From: JAJXWB01 sp037044955
GTDB taxonomy: Bacteria; Pseudomonadota; Alphaproteobacteria; Rhizobiales; Beijerinckiaceae
NCBI GenBank assembly: GCA_037044955.1
Contig: JBAOHX010000004.1
Span: 536,285 to 600,284 of the forward strand
Reading direction: 5' to 3'
DNA length: 64,000 bases
The notes under the pieces are model-generated. The model saw nothing but the letters and a program-made list of their open reading frames with translations, was not told the origin of the DNA and made no database searches. Shown piece after piece: positions 48,088-57,576 of the stretch. The position numbers and the translations under genes are program-made. Positions within the stretch are counted from its first letter, which is position 1; the number at the start of each line of letters is the position of its first letter.

Positions 48088-48119
48088 CGTCGACGACAGC
48101 GCGAAGCGGGGAGGGCGCC

Positions 48120-50798
48120 TTGTCCGGCCAAACGATCAAGACGACCTGCCCCTATTGCGGCACGGGTTGTGGCGTAGCCGCGAAGGTCGACACGCCGGGC
48201 CGCGTCGAGATCGCAGGCGATATCGAGCATCCCGCGAATTTCGGCAGGCTGTGCGTCAAGGGCGCGGCGCTCGGCGCGACGCTCGGGCTCGAGGACCGTT
48301 TGCTCTATCCGAAAATCGGCGGAGAGCGGGCTTCATGGTCGGCGGCGCTCGATCTCGTCGCGCGTCGATTTGCGCAGACCATCGAACGCCACGGGCCCGA
48401 TTCCGTCGCATTCTACGTATCGGGGCAAATCCTCACCGAGGACTATTACGTCGCCAACAAGCTGATGAAGGGCTTCATCGGCTCCGCCAATATCGACACC
48501 AATTCGCGCCTCTGCATGGCGGCCTCGGTCGCCGGCCATCGCCGCGCCTTCGGCGCCGATATCGTGCCCGGCGTCTACGAGGATCTGGAGCAGGCCGATC
48601 TCGTCGTGCTCGTCGGCTCCAATCTCGCCTGGTGCCATCCGGTGCTCTTCCAGCGGCTCGCGCAGGCGCGCGAGCAGCGCGGCGGTCGTCCTCTCGTCGT
48701 CAACATCGATCCGCGCCGCACGGCGACGAGCGAAATCGCCGACATGCATCTGTCCATCGAGCCCGGCGCCGATGTCGCGCTGTTTCTCGGGCTCTTGCGG
48801 CATTTGTCGAGATCGCGCGCTTTCGACGCGACATTCGTCGCCGGCCGCACGCGAGGACTTGACGAGGCCCTGTCGGCGGCGGCCGACTGGACGCCGGGCG
48901 CTGTCGCACGCCGCACCGGCCTTGCGGTCGAAGAAGTCGAGCGCTTCTTCCAGCTCTTCGCGCGCACGCAAAAGACCGTCACGGTCTATTCGCAAGGCGT
49001 CAACCAATCGAGCGCCGGCGTCGACAAGGTCAACGCGATCATCAATTGCCATCTCGCGACGGGCCGCATCGGCAGGCCGGGCTGCGGTCCGTTCTCGGTG
49101 ACCGGCCAGCCCAACGCCATGGGCGGGCGCGAGGTCGGCGGCCTCGCCAACCAGCTTGCCGCGCACATGGAGATCGAGAACGCGGAGCATCGCGCGCTCG
49201 TGCAGGAATTCTGGGCCTCGCCGCATGTGCCGACGCGCGCCGGGCTGAAGGCGGTCGACATGTTTCGCGCGATCGGCGACGGCAGGATCAAGGCCGTGTG
49301 GATCATCGGCACGAATCCCGTCGACAGCATGCCCGACGCAGACAGAGTCGCGGCCGCGCTCGCCGCCTGTCCCTTTGTCGTGGTCTCGGATGTCGTCGCG
49401 CGCACCGACACGACGAAATTCGCGCATGTGCTTCTTCCGGCGCAGGCGTGGGGCGAGAAGGACGGCACGATCACCAATTCCGAGCGCCGCATCTCGCGCC
49501 AGCGTCCGCTGCGCGCGCCGTCGGGCGAAGCCATGCCCGACTGGTGGGCGCTCGCCGCCGTCGCCCGCCGCATGGGATTTGCGAGGGCGTTCGACTTTTC
49601 CGGTCCTGCCGCCGTTTTTCGCGAACACGCCGCGCTGTCGGGCTATCGCAATGATGGCGCGCGGGGCTTCGACATTTCCGCGCTCGCCGACATCGCGGAC
49701 GCGGACTATCGCGCCTTGCAGCCATTCCAGTGGCCGTGGCGCGCCGGCGAGCCGGCAAGCGTTGCGCCGAAGCGGCTCTTCGGCGACGGCCGCTTTCTCA
49801 CGGCGGACGGGCTCGCGCGCTTCGTGCCGACGCCGTTCCGCGGGCTTGCGGGCCGCAAGCGTGGGCGTTGCGAATTCGTGCTCAACACCGGCCGCATCCG
49901 CGATCAATGGCACACGATGACGCGCACCGGCGTCGCCGCGCGCCTGTCGCAGCACATTGCCGAACCGTTCGCGGAGATCAATCCGCTGGACGCCGCGCGC
50001 CTCGGCGTTGCGCCAGCAGGCCTCGTGCGTCTGTCGAATGCGCGCGGTTCCGTCACGTTGCGCGCATTGGTCACGGACCGCCAACGGCAAGGCAGTGTTT
50101 TCGCGCCGATCCATTGGACCGATCAATTCGCCGGCAATGCGCGCGTCGACGCGCTGGTGGCGCCCGCGCTCGACCCCGTGTCGGGACAGCCGGAATCGAA
50201 AGGCGCCTATGTGGAGATGACGGCGCTCGAACCGGCGTGGTTCGCCTTCGCCCTGACCCGCGCGAGGCCGGGCGCCCTTCGCGCGGACTATTGGGCGGCG
50301 GCGCGCACCGACGGCGGCTGGCGCCTCGAACTCGCGGGGCTCGAGTCCGTCTCCGACTGGGAAGCGCGCGCCCGCGAATTGTTCGGAGCGGGCGACGACG
50401 CTTTCCTGATCTCGGCGCAAGACGCGCGCGCGGGAATCTATCGGTGCGTCGCCGTCCGCGACGGCGCTGTGATCGGCCTCTTGTTGGTCGCGCGCGAGCC
50501 GATCGTCGCCGCGCGCGCCTGGCTCTGCGAATTGTTCGGCGATCCCGCGTCCGACCCCGCGATCATGCTGGCGGGGCGGCCCGGCGCGCAGACCGGAGAT
50601 CCCGGTCAAAAGATCTGCGTCTGCTTCAACGTCGGCGCCAACGCCATCCGCGCGGCGATCGAGGGCGGGTGCAACGATGTCGCCGCGATCGGCGCCGCGA
50701 CCTCGGCGGGAACCGGGTGCGGCTCCTGCAGGCCGGAAATCGCGCGACTCGTGAGGTCGGGCGCGCGTGCCGCGAAATTGCCCGCGGCGGCGGAATGA
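48120..50798 (+). CDS. nasA: Assimilatory nitrate reductase catalytic subunit, 892 aa
   Basis: Molybdenum bis-MGD enzyme reducing nitrate to nitrite in the cytoplasm. The N-terminus binds [4Fe-4S] through CPYCGTGCGV and GRLCVKG. The molybdopterin domain includes NIDTNSRLCMAASVAGHRRA and GRIGRPGCGPFSVTGQPNAM. The C-terminus has a BFD-like [2Fe-2S] domain (ICVCFNVGANAIRAA, GTGCGSCRPE), as in NasA/NasC proteins. The start is a TTG at 48120 after GGGGAGGG. No nitrate transporter gene is adjacent. Confidence 0.93.
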   Translation: MSGQTIKTTCPYCGTGCGVAAKVDTPGRVEIAGDIEHPANFGRLCVKGAALGATLGLEDRLLYPKIGGERASWSAALDLVARRFAQTIERHGPDSVAFYVSGQILTEDYYVANKLMKGFIGSANIDTNSRLCMAASVAGHRRAFGADIVPGVYEDLEQADLVVLVGSNLAWCHPVLFQRLAQAREQRGGRPLVVNIDPRRTATSEIADMHLSIEPGADVALFLGLLRHLSRSRAFDATFVAGRTRGLDEALSAAADWTPGAVARRTGLAVEEVERFFQLFARTQKTVTVYSQGVNQSSAGVDKVNAIINCHLATGRIGRPGCGPFSVTGQPNAMGGREVGGLANQLAAHMEIENAEHRALVQEFWASPHVPTRAGLKAVDMFRAIGDGRIKAVWIIGTNPVDSMPDADRVAAALAACPFVVVSDVVARTDTTKFAHVLLPAQAWGEKDGTITNSERRISRQRPLRAPSGEAMPDWWALAAVARRMGFARAFDFSGPAAVFREHAALSGYRNDGARGFDISALADIADADYRALQPFQWPWRAGEPASVAPKRLFGDGRFLTADGLARFVPTPFRGLAGRKRGRCEFVLNTGRIRDQWHTMTRTGVAARLSQHIAEPFAEINPLDAARLGVAPAGLVRLSNARGSVTLRALVTDRQRQGSVFAPIHWTDQFAGNARVDALVAPALDPVSGQPESKGAYVEMTALEPAWFAFALTRARPGALRADYWAAARTDGGWRLELAGLESVSDWEARARELFGAGDDAFLISAQDARAGIYRCVAVRDGAVIGLLLVAREPIVAARAWLCELFGDPASDPAIMLAGRPGAQTGDPGQKICVCFNVGANAIRAAIEGGCNDVAAIGAATSAGTGCGSCRPEIARLVRSGARAAKLPAAAE

Positions 50799-50801
50799 TC
50801 C

Positions 50802-52536
50802 TCAATAGATCGACGGCTCGTCCGACCGGCGGCCCGAAGTCGGTCTCGAGAAAATCGAAATCGCAGCCGGCGTCCGCCTGCTTGATGTGCCGCGAGAACA
50901 TCCAGCCATAGCCGCGCTCGTAACGCGGCTTCGACGCCGGCAGGGCGGCGCGGCGCTGAGCGAGAACTTCGTCCGGCACGTCGAGCGAAATTCGTCGCCG
51001 GGGCACGTCGACCGAAATCGTGTCGCCGGTCTTCACCAGCGCGAGCGGCCCGCCGACATAGGATTCGGGCGCGACATGCAGGATGCAGGCGCCGTAGCTC
51101 GTGCCGCTCATGCGCGCGTCGGAAATCCGCACCATGTCGCGCACGCCCTGTTTGACGAGCTTCTTCGGGATCGGCAGCATCCCCCATTCCGGCATGCCCG
51201 GTCCGCCGAGCGGCCCGGCGTTGCGCAGGACGAGAACACTATCGGCGGTGACGTCGAGATCGTCGCGGTCGATGTTGGCTTTCATCTCCGCGTAATCGTC
51301 GAAGACGAGCGCGGGGCCGCTATGGCGCAGAAAGCGCTGCTCGGCGGCGGAAGGCTTGATGACGCAGCCCTGCGGCGCAAGATTCCCGCGCAACACGGCG
51401 AGCGCGCCCTCCCTGTAGATGGGATCGTCCGTCGTGCGGATGACGTCGTCGTTGTAGACGGCGGCGCCCTCGAGGCTTTCCGCCCATGTCCTGCCGCTCA
51501 CGTTGATCTGCGAAAGATCGAGCTTGTCCTTCAGCCGCGTCAACATGCCGAGCAGCCCGCCGGCGTAGTAGAAATCCTCCATCAGATAGGTGTCGCCACT
51601 CGGCCTGATATTGGCGATGACGGGCGTCGTGCGGCTTGCGGCGTCGAAATCGTCGAGGCCGATGTCATGCCCCGCGCGCCGCGCCATGGCGATGACGTGG
51701 ATGACGGCGTTGGTCGAGCACCCCATGGCCATGGCGACGACGATGACGTTGAGGAAGGCCTGCCGCGTCTGGATCTTTTCGGGCGTCAGGTCCTCCCACA
51801 CCATGTCGACGATGCGCCGCCCCGTCGCCGCGCACATGCGGATGTGATTGGCGTCGGCGGCCGGGATCGAGGACGCCCCGGGCAGCGTCATGCCGAGCAT
51901 GTCGGCGAGCGCCGTCATCGTCGCGGCCGTGCCCATCGTCATGCACACGCCGTAGGAGCGCGCGATGCCGGCTTCCATCTCCGTCCAGTCCTTGTCGGAA
52001 ATGTTCCCCGCGCGCCGCTCGTCCCAATATTTCCACGCGTCGGAGCCGGAGCCGAGCGTCTGCCCGCGCCAGTTGCCGCGCAACATCGGGCCTGCGGGAA
52101 CGAAGATCGCGGGAATGCCGGCGCTGGTCGCGCCGAGCAGAAGACCGGGGGTCGTCTTGTCGCAACCGCCCATCAGCACGACGCCGTCGACGGAGTGCGA
52201 CCGGATGAGCTCCTCCGTCTCCATCGCCAGGAAATTGCGATAGAGCATGGTCGTCGGCTTGACGTTGCTCTCCGACAGCGAGATTGCGGGCAGTTCGACG
52301 GGAAAGCCGCCGGCCTGCAAGACGCCGCGCTTGATGTCCTCGACGCGCTCCTTGAAATGCGCGTGGCATTGATTGAGGTCGGACCATGTGTTGATGATCG
52401 CGATCACCGGCTTGCCGCGATATTCTTCCGGGCCATAGCCCATCTGGGCCATGCGCGAGCGATGGCCGAAGGAGCGCAGGTCGTCCGGCGCGAACCAGCG
52501 CGCCGAGCGCAATTGATCGGGCGTCTTGCGTGTCAT
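50802..52536 (-). CDS. IlvD/Edd family dehydratase, probably aldonic-acid type, 577 aa after one-base correction
   Basis: Second Fe-S dehydratase of the window. Cluster cysteines are in LNQCHAHF, GGCDKTTPG and GVCMTMGTAATM, and the active-site block is RISDARMSGTSYGAC. The N-terminal YRGKPVIAIINTWSDLNQCH resembles arabonate/xylonate dehydratases. The frame as given runs into the nasA 3' end. Dropping one base near 50822 gives the ending VDEPSIY and a stop at 50802-50804, 3 bases from the convergent nasA stop. It follows the ABC permease gene by 2 bases, suggesting the importer may bring in its substrate. Confidence 0.85.
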
Positions 52537-52538
52537 GG

Positions 52539-53399
52539 TCAGCCCTGCAGGCCCCAGCGCAGCACCGTGCGCTTCTCGATTGTGCGGAAGATCAGGTTTT
52601 CGACGACGAGGCCGATCACGATCACGGTCAGCAGTCCCGCGAAGACCGCGGGAATGTCGAGCTGGTTGCGGTTCTCGAAGATGAACCAGCCGAGCCCGCC
52701 CTTGCCGGAGGAGACGCCGAAGACGAGTTCGGCGGCGACCAGCGTGCGCCAGGCGAAGGCCCAGCCGATCTTGAGGCCGGCGAGGATCGAGGGGAAGGCG
52801 GCAGGGATCAGGATCTTGCCGATATAGCGGAAGCCCTTGAGCCCGTAGTTGCGGCCGACCATGCGCAGCGTTTGCGACACCGCGCGAAAACCCGAATGCG
52901 TGTTGAGCGCCACCGGCCAGAGCACGGAATGGACGAGAATGAAGACGATGGAGCCGTTGCCGAGCCCGAACCAGATGAGCGCGAGCGGCAGCAGCGCGAT
53001 GGCCGGCAAGGGGCTCAGCATCGCCGTCATCGTCTCGAGGAAATCCGAGCCGACGCGCGTGTTGATGGCGAGCACCGTCAACAGGCCGGCGAGAATGACG
53101 CCGGCCGCATAGCCGACGACAAGCACCTGCACGGACGCCCAGGCGCGCGCCGGCAGCACGCCGTTGCGGATGTTCTCCCACGAGGAGGCGAGCGTATCGG
53201 TCAGCGTCGGAAAGAGCAGGGGATTGTCGAGCCAGCGCCCGTAGCCTTCCCAGATCAGGCCGAGGATGACGATCAGCAGGGTCTTCCGGAAGGTTCCGGA
53301 ATCCCAGAGCGTTTCGAGAAACGACAGTTTCTGCTCGACGTCGCCCGTTACGGGCGCATTCTCGTCGCGCATTACGATGCGTGCGGTGGACGTCGTCAT
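52539..53399 (-). CDS. ABC transporter permease (SsuC/TauC/NrtB type), 286 aa
   Basis: Six hydrophobic helices with the EAA loop region typical of BPD_transp_1 permeases (GLKGFRYIGKILIPAAFPSI). The N-terminus is about 40 residues of soluble sequence before the first helix (TLLIVILGLIWEGYGR). ATG 53399 is chosen because it lies one base after the ATPase stop; 53414 is also possible. It works with the ATPase and binding protein encoded upstream. Confidence 0.88.
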   Translation of the reverse strand: MTTSTARIVMRDENAPVTGDVEQKLSFLETLWDSGTFRKTLLIVILGLIWEGYGRWLDNPLLFPTLTDTLASSWENIRNGVLPARAWASVQVLVVGYAAGVILAGLLTVLAINTRVGSDFLETMTAMLSPLPAIALLPLALIWFGLGNGSIVFILVHSVLWPVALNTHSGFRAVSQTLRMVGRNYGLKGFRYIGKILIPAAFPSILAGLKIGWAFAWRTLVAAELVFGVSSGKGGLGWFIFENRNQLDIPAVFAGLLTVIVIGLVVENLIFRTIEKRTVLRWGLQG

Positions 53400-53400
53400 G

Positions 53401-54165
53401 TCAGTGCCCTGCATCGGCGAAGAGGAGGTCGTGGATCTGTTGCTCGAGCCGAGCGGCGCTTCCGTCGGCAGGAGAGGTCGTGTCGACGTCGACGACCTCC
53501 GCCTTCACGCGGCCGGGATGCGGCGAGAGCAGCAGGATGCGATTGCCGATCTTGATCGCCTCGGCGATCGAATGGGTGACGAAGAGCACGGTGAAGCGCG
53601 TCTCCTCCCACAATTGCAGCAGCTCGTCCTGACAGGTGCGGCGCGTGAAGGCGTCGAGCGCGGCGAAAGGCTCGTCCATCAGCAGAATGTCGGGCTCCAT
53701 CGCCATGCCGCGGGCGATGGCGACGCGCTGCTTCATGCCGCCTGACAGCATGTGCGGATATGAATCGAGCGCGCGCGTGAGGTTCACCTTTTCGATATAG
53801 CGCCGCGCCCGGTCGCGCGCGTCCTTGGCCGACATCTTGCGCGCTTCCATCAGCGGAAAGGCGACGTTCTCGAGCACCGTCTTCCACGGCAGAAGCTGGT
53901 CGAACTCCTGAAACACCATCATGCGGTCGGGGCCGGGCTCGCTGACCTTGCGGCCCTTGATGGTGATCGACCCTTCGCTTGGATGCAGATAGCCGCCGAC
54001 AGCCTTCAGGATGGTGGACTTGCCGCAGCCCGACGGCCCGAGCAGCACGAAACGATCGGCGTTCTTGACCTGGAAACTGACGCGCTCCGTCGCCGTGACC
54101 ACGACGCCGGGCGTCTTGTAGCGCAGCGTCACGCCGTCGACGTCGAGCAGGGGGGCTTCGCTCAT
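53401..54165 (-). CDS. ABC transporter ATP-binding protein (SsuB/TauB/NrtD type), 254 aa
   Basis: Walker A GPSGCGKST, Q-loop QEFDQLLPW, signature LSGGMKQRVAIARGMA, Walker B ILLMDEPFAALD and switch His in VLFVTHSIAEA are all present. This group energises uptake of nitrate, sulfonates or aromatic acids. It begins 2 bases after the binding-protein gene and ends one base before the permease ATG. Confidence 0.9.
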   Translation of the reverse strand: MSEAPLLDVDGVTLRYKTPGVVVTATERVSFQVKNADRFVLLGPSGCGKSTILKAVGGYLHPSEGSITIKGRKVSEPGPDRMMVFQEFDQLLPWKTVLENVAFPLMEARKMSAKDARDRARRYIEKVNLTRALDSYPHMLSGGMKQRVAIARGMAMEPDILLMDEPFAALDAFTRRTCQDELLQLWEETRFTVLFVTHSIAEAIKIGNRILLLSPHPGRVKAEVVDVDTTSPADGSAARLEQQIHDLLFADAGH

Positions 54166-54166
54166 C

Positions 54167-55177
54167 TCAATTGCCCGCCATGCCGTGGACGGTCGGCAGA
54201 TAATAATCCTTGAAGGATTTGGGCATGGTCTTCAGCGTCCCGATGCGATTGAGATGTTCCGCGAATTTCATCGTGCCCTGCGGAAACAGGCTCCAGTCCG
54301 ACATGGCCGGCGTCTTCACCAGATCGACCAGAGTCTTCGTCTCGGTCTTGTCGTTGTTGATTTCCCTGTAGGCCTCGACCGTCTTCTCAGGGTCGGCCGC
54401 CACCATCGCCTTGGCCTCTTCGGCCGCCGCGAACACGGCCGCGATCCATTTCGGATTGGCGTCGGCGAATTTCGTGGTCGTGAAGAACTGCCCCTGCGTC
54501 GACTGCCCGCCGATGATCTCGACGGAATTGGTCACGACATGCGCGCCGGGCACATCGCGCATTTCGTAATAATGGAAGGGCGGGGCGGCGAAATGGCTGC
54601 GGATCTCGTGCGTCGGGTTCTTCATCGCCACATAGGCGTCGGGATGGCCGAGCTGCGTCGTCAGGGCGTCGAACTGGCTGTACTTGTCCGGCCCGAACAT
54701 CTTGGCGGCCGCCATCTGCAGCAGCATCGCCTGGGTCGAGGTCTTGACCGTCGGCACGGCGATCTTGTCGCCCTCCTTGAAATCCGAGAGCGACTTGATG
54801 CGCGGATCGCGGCTGACCAGCGTCAGATGCGCCGCCGTCGTCGCGCAAATGCCCTTCACGCCGCCGCGCGTGCGGTCCCACAGCAGCAGAAGCTGGCCGG
54901 CGCCGGTGTTGACGACGTCGACGCCGCCGGCGACCAGCGCGTCCTGCTGCGCGCCGCCATTGGCGAAATTCACCCATTTGACCGCCGGATTCGACACGCC
55001 GGCCTTGGCCGCGTGCTTTTCGATCAGCTTGTACTTTTCGATCACATGCAGCGGCATGTAGAGGATGCCGGGCTGTCGGCTGACGACCAGCTCGTTCTTC
55101 TCCTGCGCGAAGGCGCGCGTTGCCGGCGCCAGAGCAAGCGCAGCGGCGCCTTTCAGCGCCTGCCGACGATGCAGCAT
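54167..55177 (-). CDS. ABC transporter substrate-binding protein (NMT1/SsuA-like), Tat signal, 336 aa
   Basis: A twin-arginine-like signal (HRRQALKGAAALALAPAT) leads into a type II periplasmic binding fold. NELVVSRQPGILYMPLHVIE, VNTGAGQLLLLWDR and KIAVPTVKTSTQAMLLQMAA are the family blocks. Relatives bind sulfonates, nitrate, thiamine precursors or aromatic carboxylates. It lies downstream of an aryl-CoA ligase gene (172-base gap) and upstream of a sugar-acid-type dehydratase, so the substrate could be an aromatic acid or a sugar acid. Confidence 0.85.
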   Translation of the reverse strand: MLHRRQALKGAAALALAPATRAFAQEKNELVVSRQPGILYMPLHVIEKYKLIEKHAAKAGVSNPAVKWVNFANGGAQQDALVAGGVDVVNTGAGQLLLLWDRTRGGVKGICATTAAHLTLVSRDPRIKSLSDFKEGDKIAVPTVKTSTQAMLLQMAAAKMFGPDKYSQFDALTTQLGHPDAYVAMKNPTHEIRSHFAAPPFHYYEMRDVPGAHVVTNSVEIIGGQSTQGQFFTTTKFADANPKWIAAVFAAAEEAKAMVAADPEKTVEAYREINNDKTETKTLVDLVKTPAMSDWSLFPQGTMKFAEHLNRIGTLKTMPKSFKDYYLPTVHGMAGN

Positions 55178-55349
55178 CGTTTCCTCCCTCTGAACATTTC
55201 GCGCGCGGACGGCCGTCGCCGGCGCCGCCGGTCTGTCGCCGGCTGTCCGAAAGCGCGTGTTCTGGGGGCAGCAGACCCAGTTATCGAAGGCGCGTCAAGG
55301 CGCTGCGGAATCTGGCTGGGTAAAGCTCAGGCGGCCGGCCGGGCAGTCC

Positions 55350-56900
55350 TCAGTCGGACGCCATGTCGCGCAGCAGGTAGCGCTGCACCTTGCCGCTCGA
55401 GGTCTTCGGCAATTCGTCCAGCACCTCGATCCAGCGCGGGTATTTCCACGGCCCGATCGTGTTCTTGACGTGGCTCTTCAGCTCCTCGAACAACTGGCTG
55501 CCCTCCAGCGTCGCGGACTCGCCGAGCACGACGAAGGCCCGCGGCTTGATGAGCCCATCCACGTCCTGCGCCGGCACGACCGCGGCCTCGCGCACGCAGG
55601 GGTGCGAGACCAGCGCGTCCTCGACCTCGAAGGGCGACACCCAGATGCCTGAAACCTTGAACATGTCGTCCGCGCGCCCGTGGTAGATGAACACGCCATC
55701 GGCGCGCCGCAGATATTTGTCGCCGGTGCGCAGCCATTCGCCGACGAAGGCGCGGCGCGTGCGCGCGAGCTGGTTCCAGTATCCGGCCGCGCAGCTCGGC
55801 GTCTTCACCCAGAGTTCGCCGAGGTCGCCGTCGGCGACGGGCCGGCCGGCCTCGTCGCGCAGGTCCATCTCGTAGCCGTCGACGGGCACGCCCGATGTTC
55901 CGTATTCGACCGCATCCGGCAGGTTGGTGATGAAGAGATGCCCGCCTTCGCTGGAGCCGACTCCGTTGACGATGTCGATCCCGAAGCGCTCCTTCCAGGC
56001 GCGCCCGACATGCGCGGGCAGCGGTTCGCCGGCGGAGAAGCAGATGCGCCAGTCGCGCGACGCGTTGTCGCGTCGGCATTCGGGATCGGCCAGGATCGCG
56101 GCGTAGAGGGTCGGCACGGCGAAGAACAGCGTGGGGTTGAACGTGCGCAGCGTCTCGAACACCGTGCGCGGCGTCGGGCGTTCGGGATAGAGCACGGTCG
56201 TCGCGCCGACCCACAGCGGGCAGACCAGCGCATTGCCCACGCCATAGGCGAAGAACAGCTTGGCCGCCGAAAACACGATGTCGTCCTCGCGATAGCCGAT
56301 GCGGCGGCGCCCGGCCTGTTCGGCCAGCACCGGCAGATGGCCGTGCACATGCATCACGCCCTTGGGCGCGCCCGTCGTGCCGGAGGAATAGAGCCAGTAG
56401 GCGACCTCGTCGGCGCAGGTGTCCGCCGGCTCCGCGCCCTCGCGCTCGGCGGCGAGCAACGTATCGAGACGCGGCCGGCCGGGCGGGCCGCCGCCCACCA
56501 CCACGATCTCGCGCAGGTGCGGCAGGCCCGCGCTCGCCTCCTCGATCGCCGGCAGCAGCGCCGACGAGACGAACGCGACTTTGGCGCGCGAATCCTCGAG
56601 CAGATAGCGATACTGGTCGACGGTCAGGCGCGTGTTCATGAGAACGGGCACGACGCCCGCGCGCACCGCGCCCCAATAGACGACGGGAAAGTCGACGGTA
56701 TCGAGCAGGATGAGCGCGATGCGATTCTCCCGCTCGACGCCGAGGCGCGCGAGCATGGGGCCGACGCGCGTGGCGGCGTCATGCAGCTCGCCATAGGTCA
56801 GGTTGCGCGCCGGATCGATGTAGGCCGTCTTGTTCGCGCGTCCTTCCGCGATGTGACGGTCGACGAAATCCACCGCGGCATTATAGTTGCGTTCCACCAT
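55350..56900 (-). CDS. hbaA: Benzoate/4-hydroxybenzoate-CoA ligase family, 516 aa
   Basis: An adenylate-forming enzyme activating an aromatic acid to its CoA thioester. The AMP motif YSSGTTGAPKGV, the A5 region NGVGSSEGGHLFITN, LRTGDKYLR and the C-terminal lysine in LPKTSSGKVQRYLL are intact. The N-terminus NYNAAVDFVDRHIAEGRANK matches benzoate-CoA ligases (BadA/HbaA). It is divergent from the hbaBCD reductase genes, so 4-hydroxybenzoate is the likely substrate. An FNR-like box lies about 61 bases before its start codon. Confidence 0.87.
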   Translation of the reverse strand: MVERNYNAAVDFVDRHIAEGRANKTAYIDPARNLTYGELHDAATRVGPMLARLGVERENRIALILLDTVDFPVVYWGAVRAGVVPVLMNTRLTVDQYRYLLEDSRAKVAFVSSALLPAIEEASAGLPHLREIVVVGGGPPGRPRLDTLLAAEREGAEPADTCADEVAYWLYSSGTTGAPKGVMHVHGHLPVLAEQAGRRRIGYREDDIVFSAAKLFFAYGVGNALVCPLWVGATTVLYPERPTPRTVFETLRTFNPTLFFAVPTLYAAILADPECRRDNASRDWRICFSAGEPLPAHVGRAWKERFGIDIVNGVGSSEGGHLFITNLPDAVEYGTSGVPVDGYEMDLRDEAGRPVADGDLGELWVKTPSCAAGYWNQLARTRRAFVGEWLRTGDKYLRRADGVFIYHGRADDMFKVSGIWVSPFEVEDALVSHPCVREAAVVPAQDVDGLIKPRAFVVLGESATLEGSQLFEELKSHVKNTIGPWKYPRWIEVLDELPKTSSGKVQRYLLRDMASD

Positions 56901-56954
56901 CGCCGCTCTCCCTCGCGTCGATGCGCAACGCTAGCTTCGCATCCGTCGATGTTC

Positions 56955-56968
56955 TTGATTTCGGTTAG
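56955..56968. promoter_or_regulatory. FNR/Crp-like box, ligase side
   Basis: TTGATTTCGGTTAG resembles the FNR/FixK consensus TTGAT-N4-ATCAA in its left half; the right half is degenerate. It is centred about 61 bases before the ligase start codon, and a near copy lies at 57026-57039. Confidence 0.45.
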
Positions 56969-57025
56969 GCCATCTTCGTTTGTTGCGACGCACATCATTT
57001 TTGCTGCGGCGCCTCCGGCTTCCGC

Positions 57026-57039
57026 TTGATTTCGGTCAG
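57026..57039. promoter_or_regulatory. FNR/Crp-like box, reductase side
   Basis: TTGATTTCGGTCAG differs from the box at 56955 by one base and is centred about 55 bases before the hbaB start. The pair suggests one regulator binding in front of each divergent unit; the Crp/Fnr protein encoded at 60879-61592 is the obvious candidate. Confidence 0.5.
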
Positions 57040-57086
57040 GTTGCGCGCGCTCGGCCGTGCAATCCTTGGCGTGGGAGGATCAGCGC

Positions 57087-57576
57087 ATGCATGGATCGAG
57101 CGGGCCGCGGAAGCGGCTCCTGCGCATCAACGTCAACGGCCGCTGGCGCGAGGACGCCGTCGCGGACGGCGACATGCTCGTCGACTATCTGCGCGAAACC
57201 GCGCGCGCCACGAGCGTCAAGACGGGCTGCGACGGCGGCGAATGCGGCGCCTGCACAGTGCTTGTCGATGGCGAGCCGGTCCTGTCCTGCCTGACGCTCG
57301 CCGCGCGTTGCGAGGGCCGCGCGGTCGAGACGGTGGAGGGCCTCGCGCAAGCACGGACGCCCGAGCGCGCTGCAGCAGGCGTTCCACGAGAAGCTCGGCG
57401 CGCAATGCGGCTTCTGCACGCCCGGCATGATCATGGCGGCCGAAGCCTTGCTCAGGCGCAATCCCAATCCGGGGGACGACGAAATTCGCGCGGCGCTGTC
57501 GGGAAATCTCTGCCGTTGCACCGGCTACGTGAAGATACTCGATTCCGTGAAGACGGCGGCGGGGCTCGCGTCATGA
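57087..57576 (+). CDS. hbaB: 4-hydroxybenzoyl-CoA reductase, [2Fe-2S] subunit, 162 aa after one-base correction
   Basis: The small subunit (HcrC/HbaB) of the xanthine-oxidase family enzyme. The plant-ferredoxin-type cluster motif is CDGGECGACTVLVDGE with a fourth Cys in VLSCLTL. The second cluster uses CGFCTPGM and CRCTGY. The two halves are in different frames; dropping one base near 57351 joins GLAQ to HGRPSALQQAFHEK. GGGAGGA precedes ATG 57087 at a good distance. The stop overlaps the hbaC start by four bases. Confidence 0.88.
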
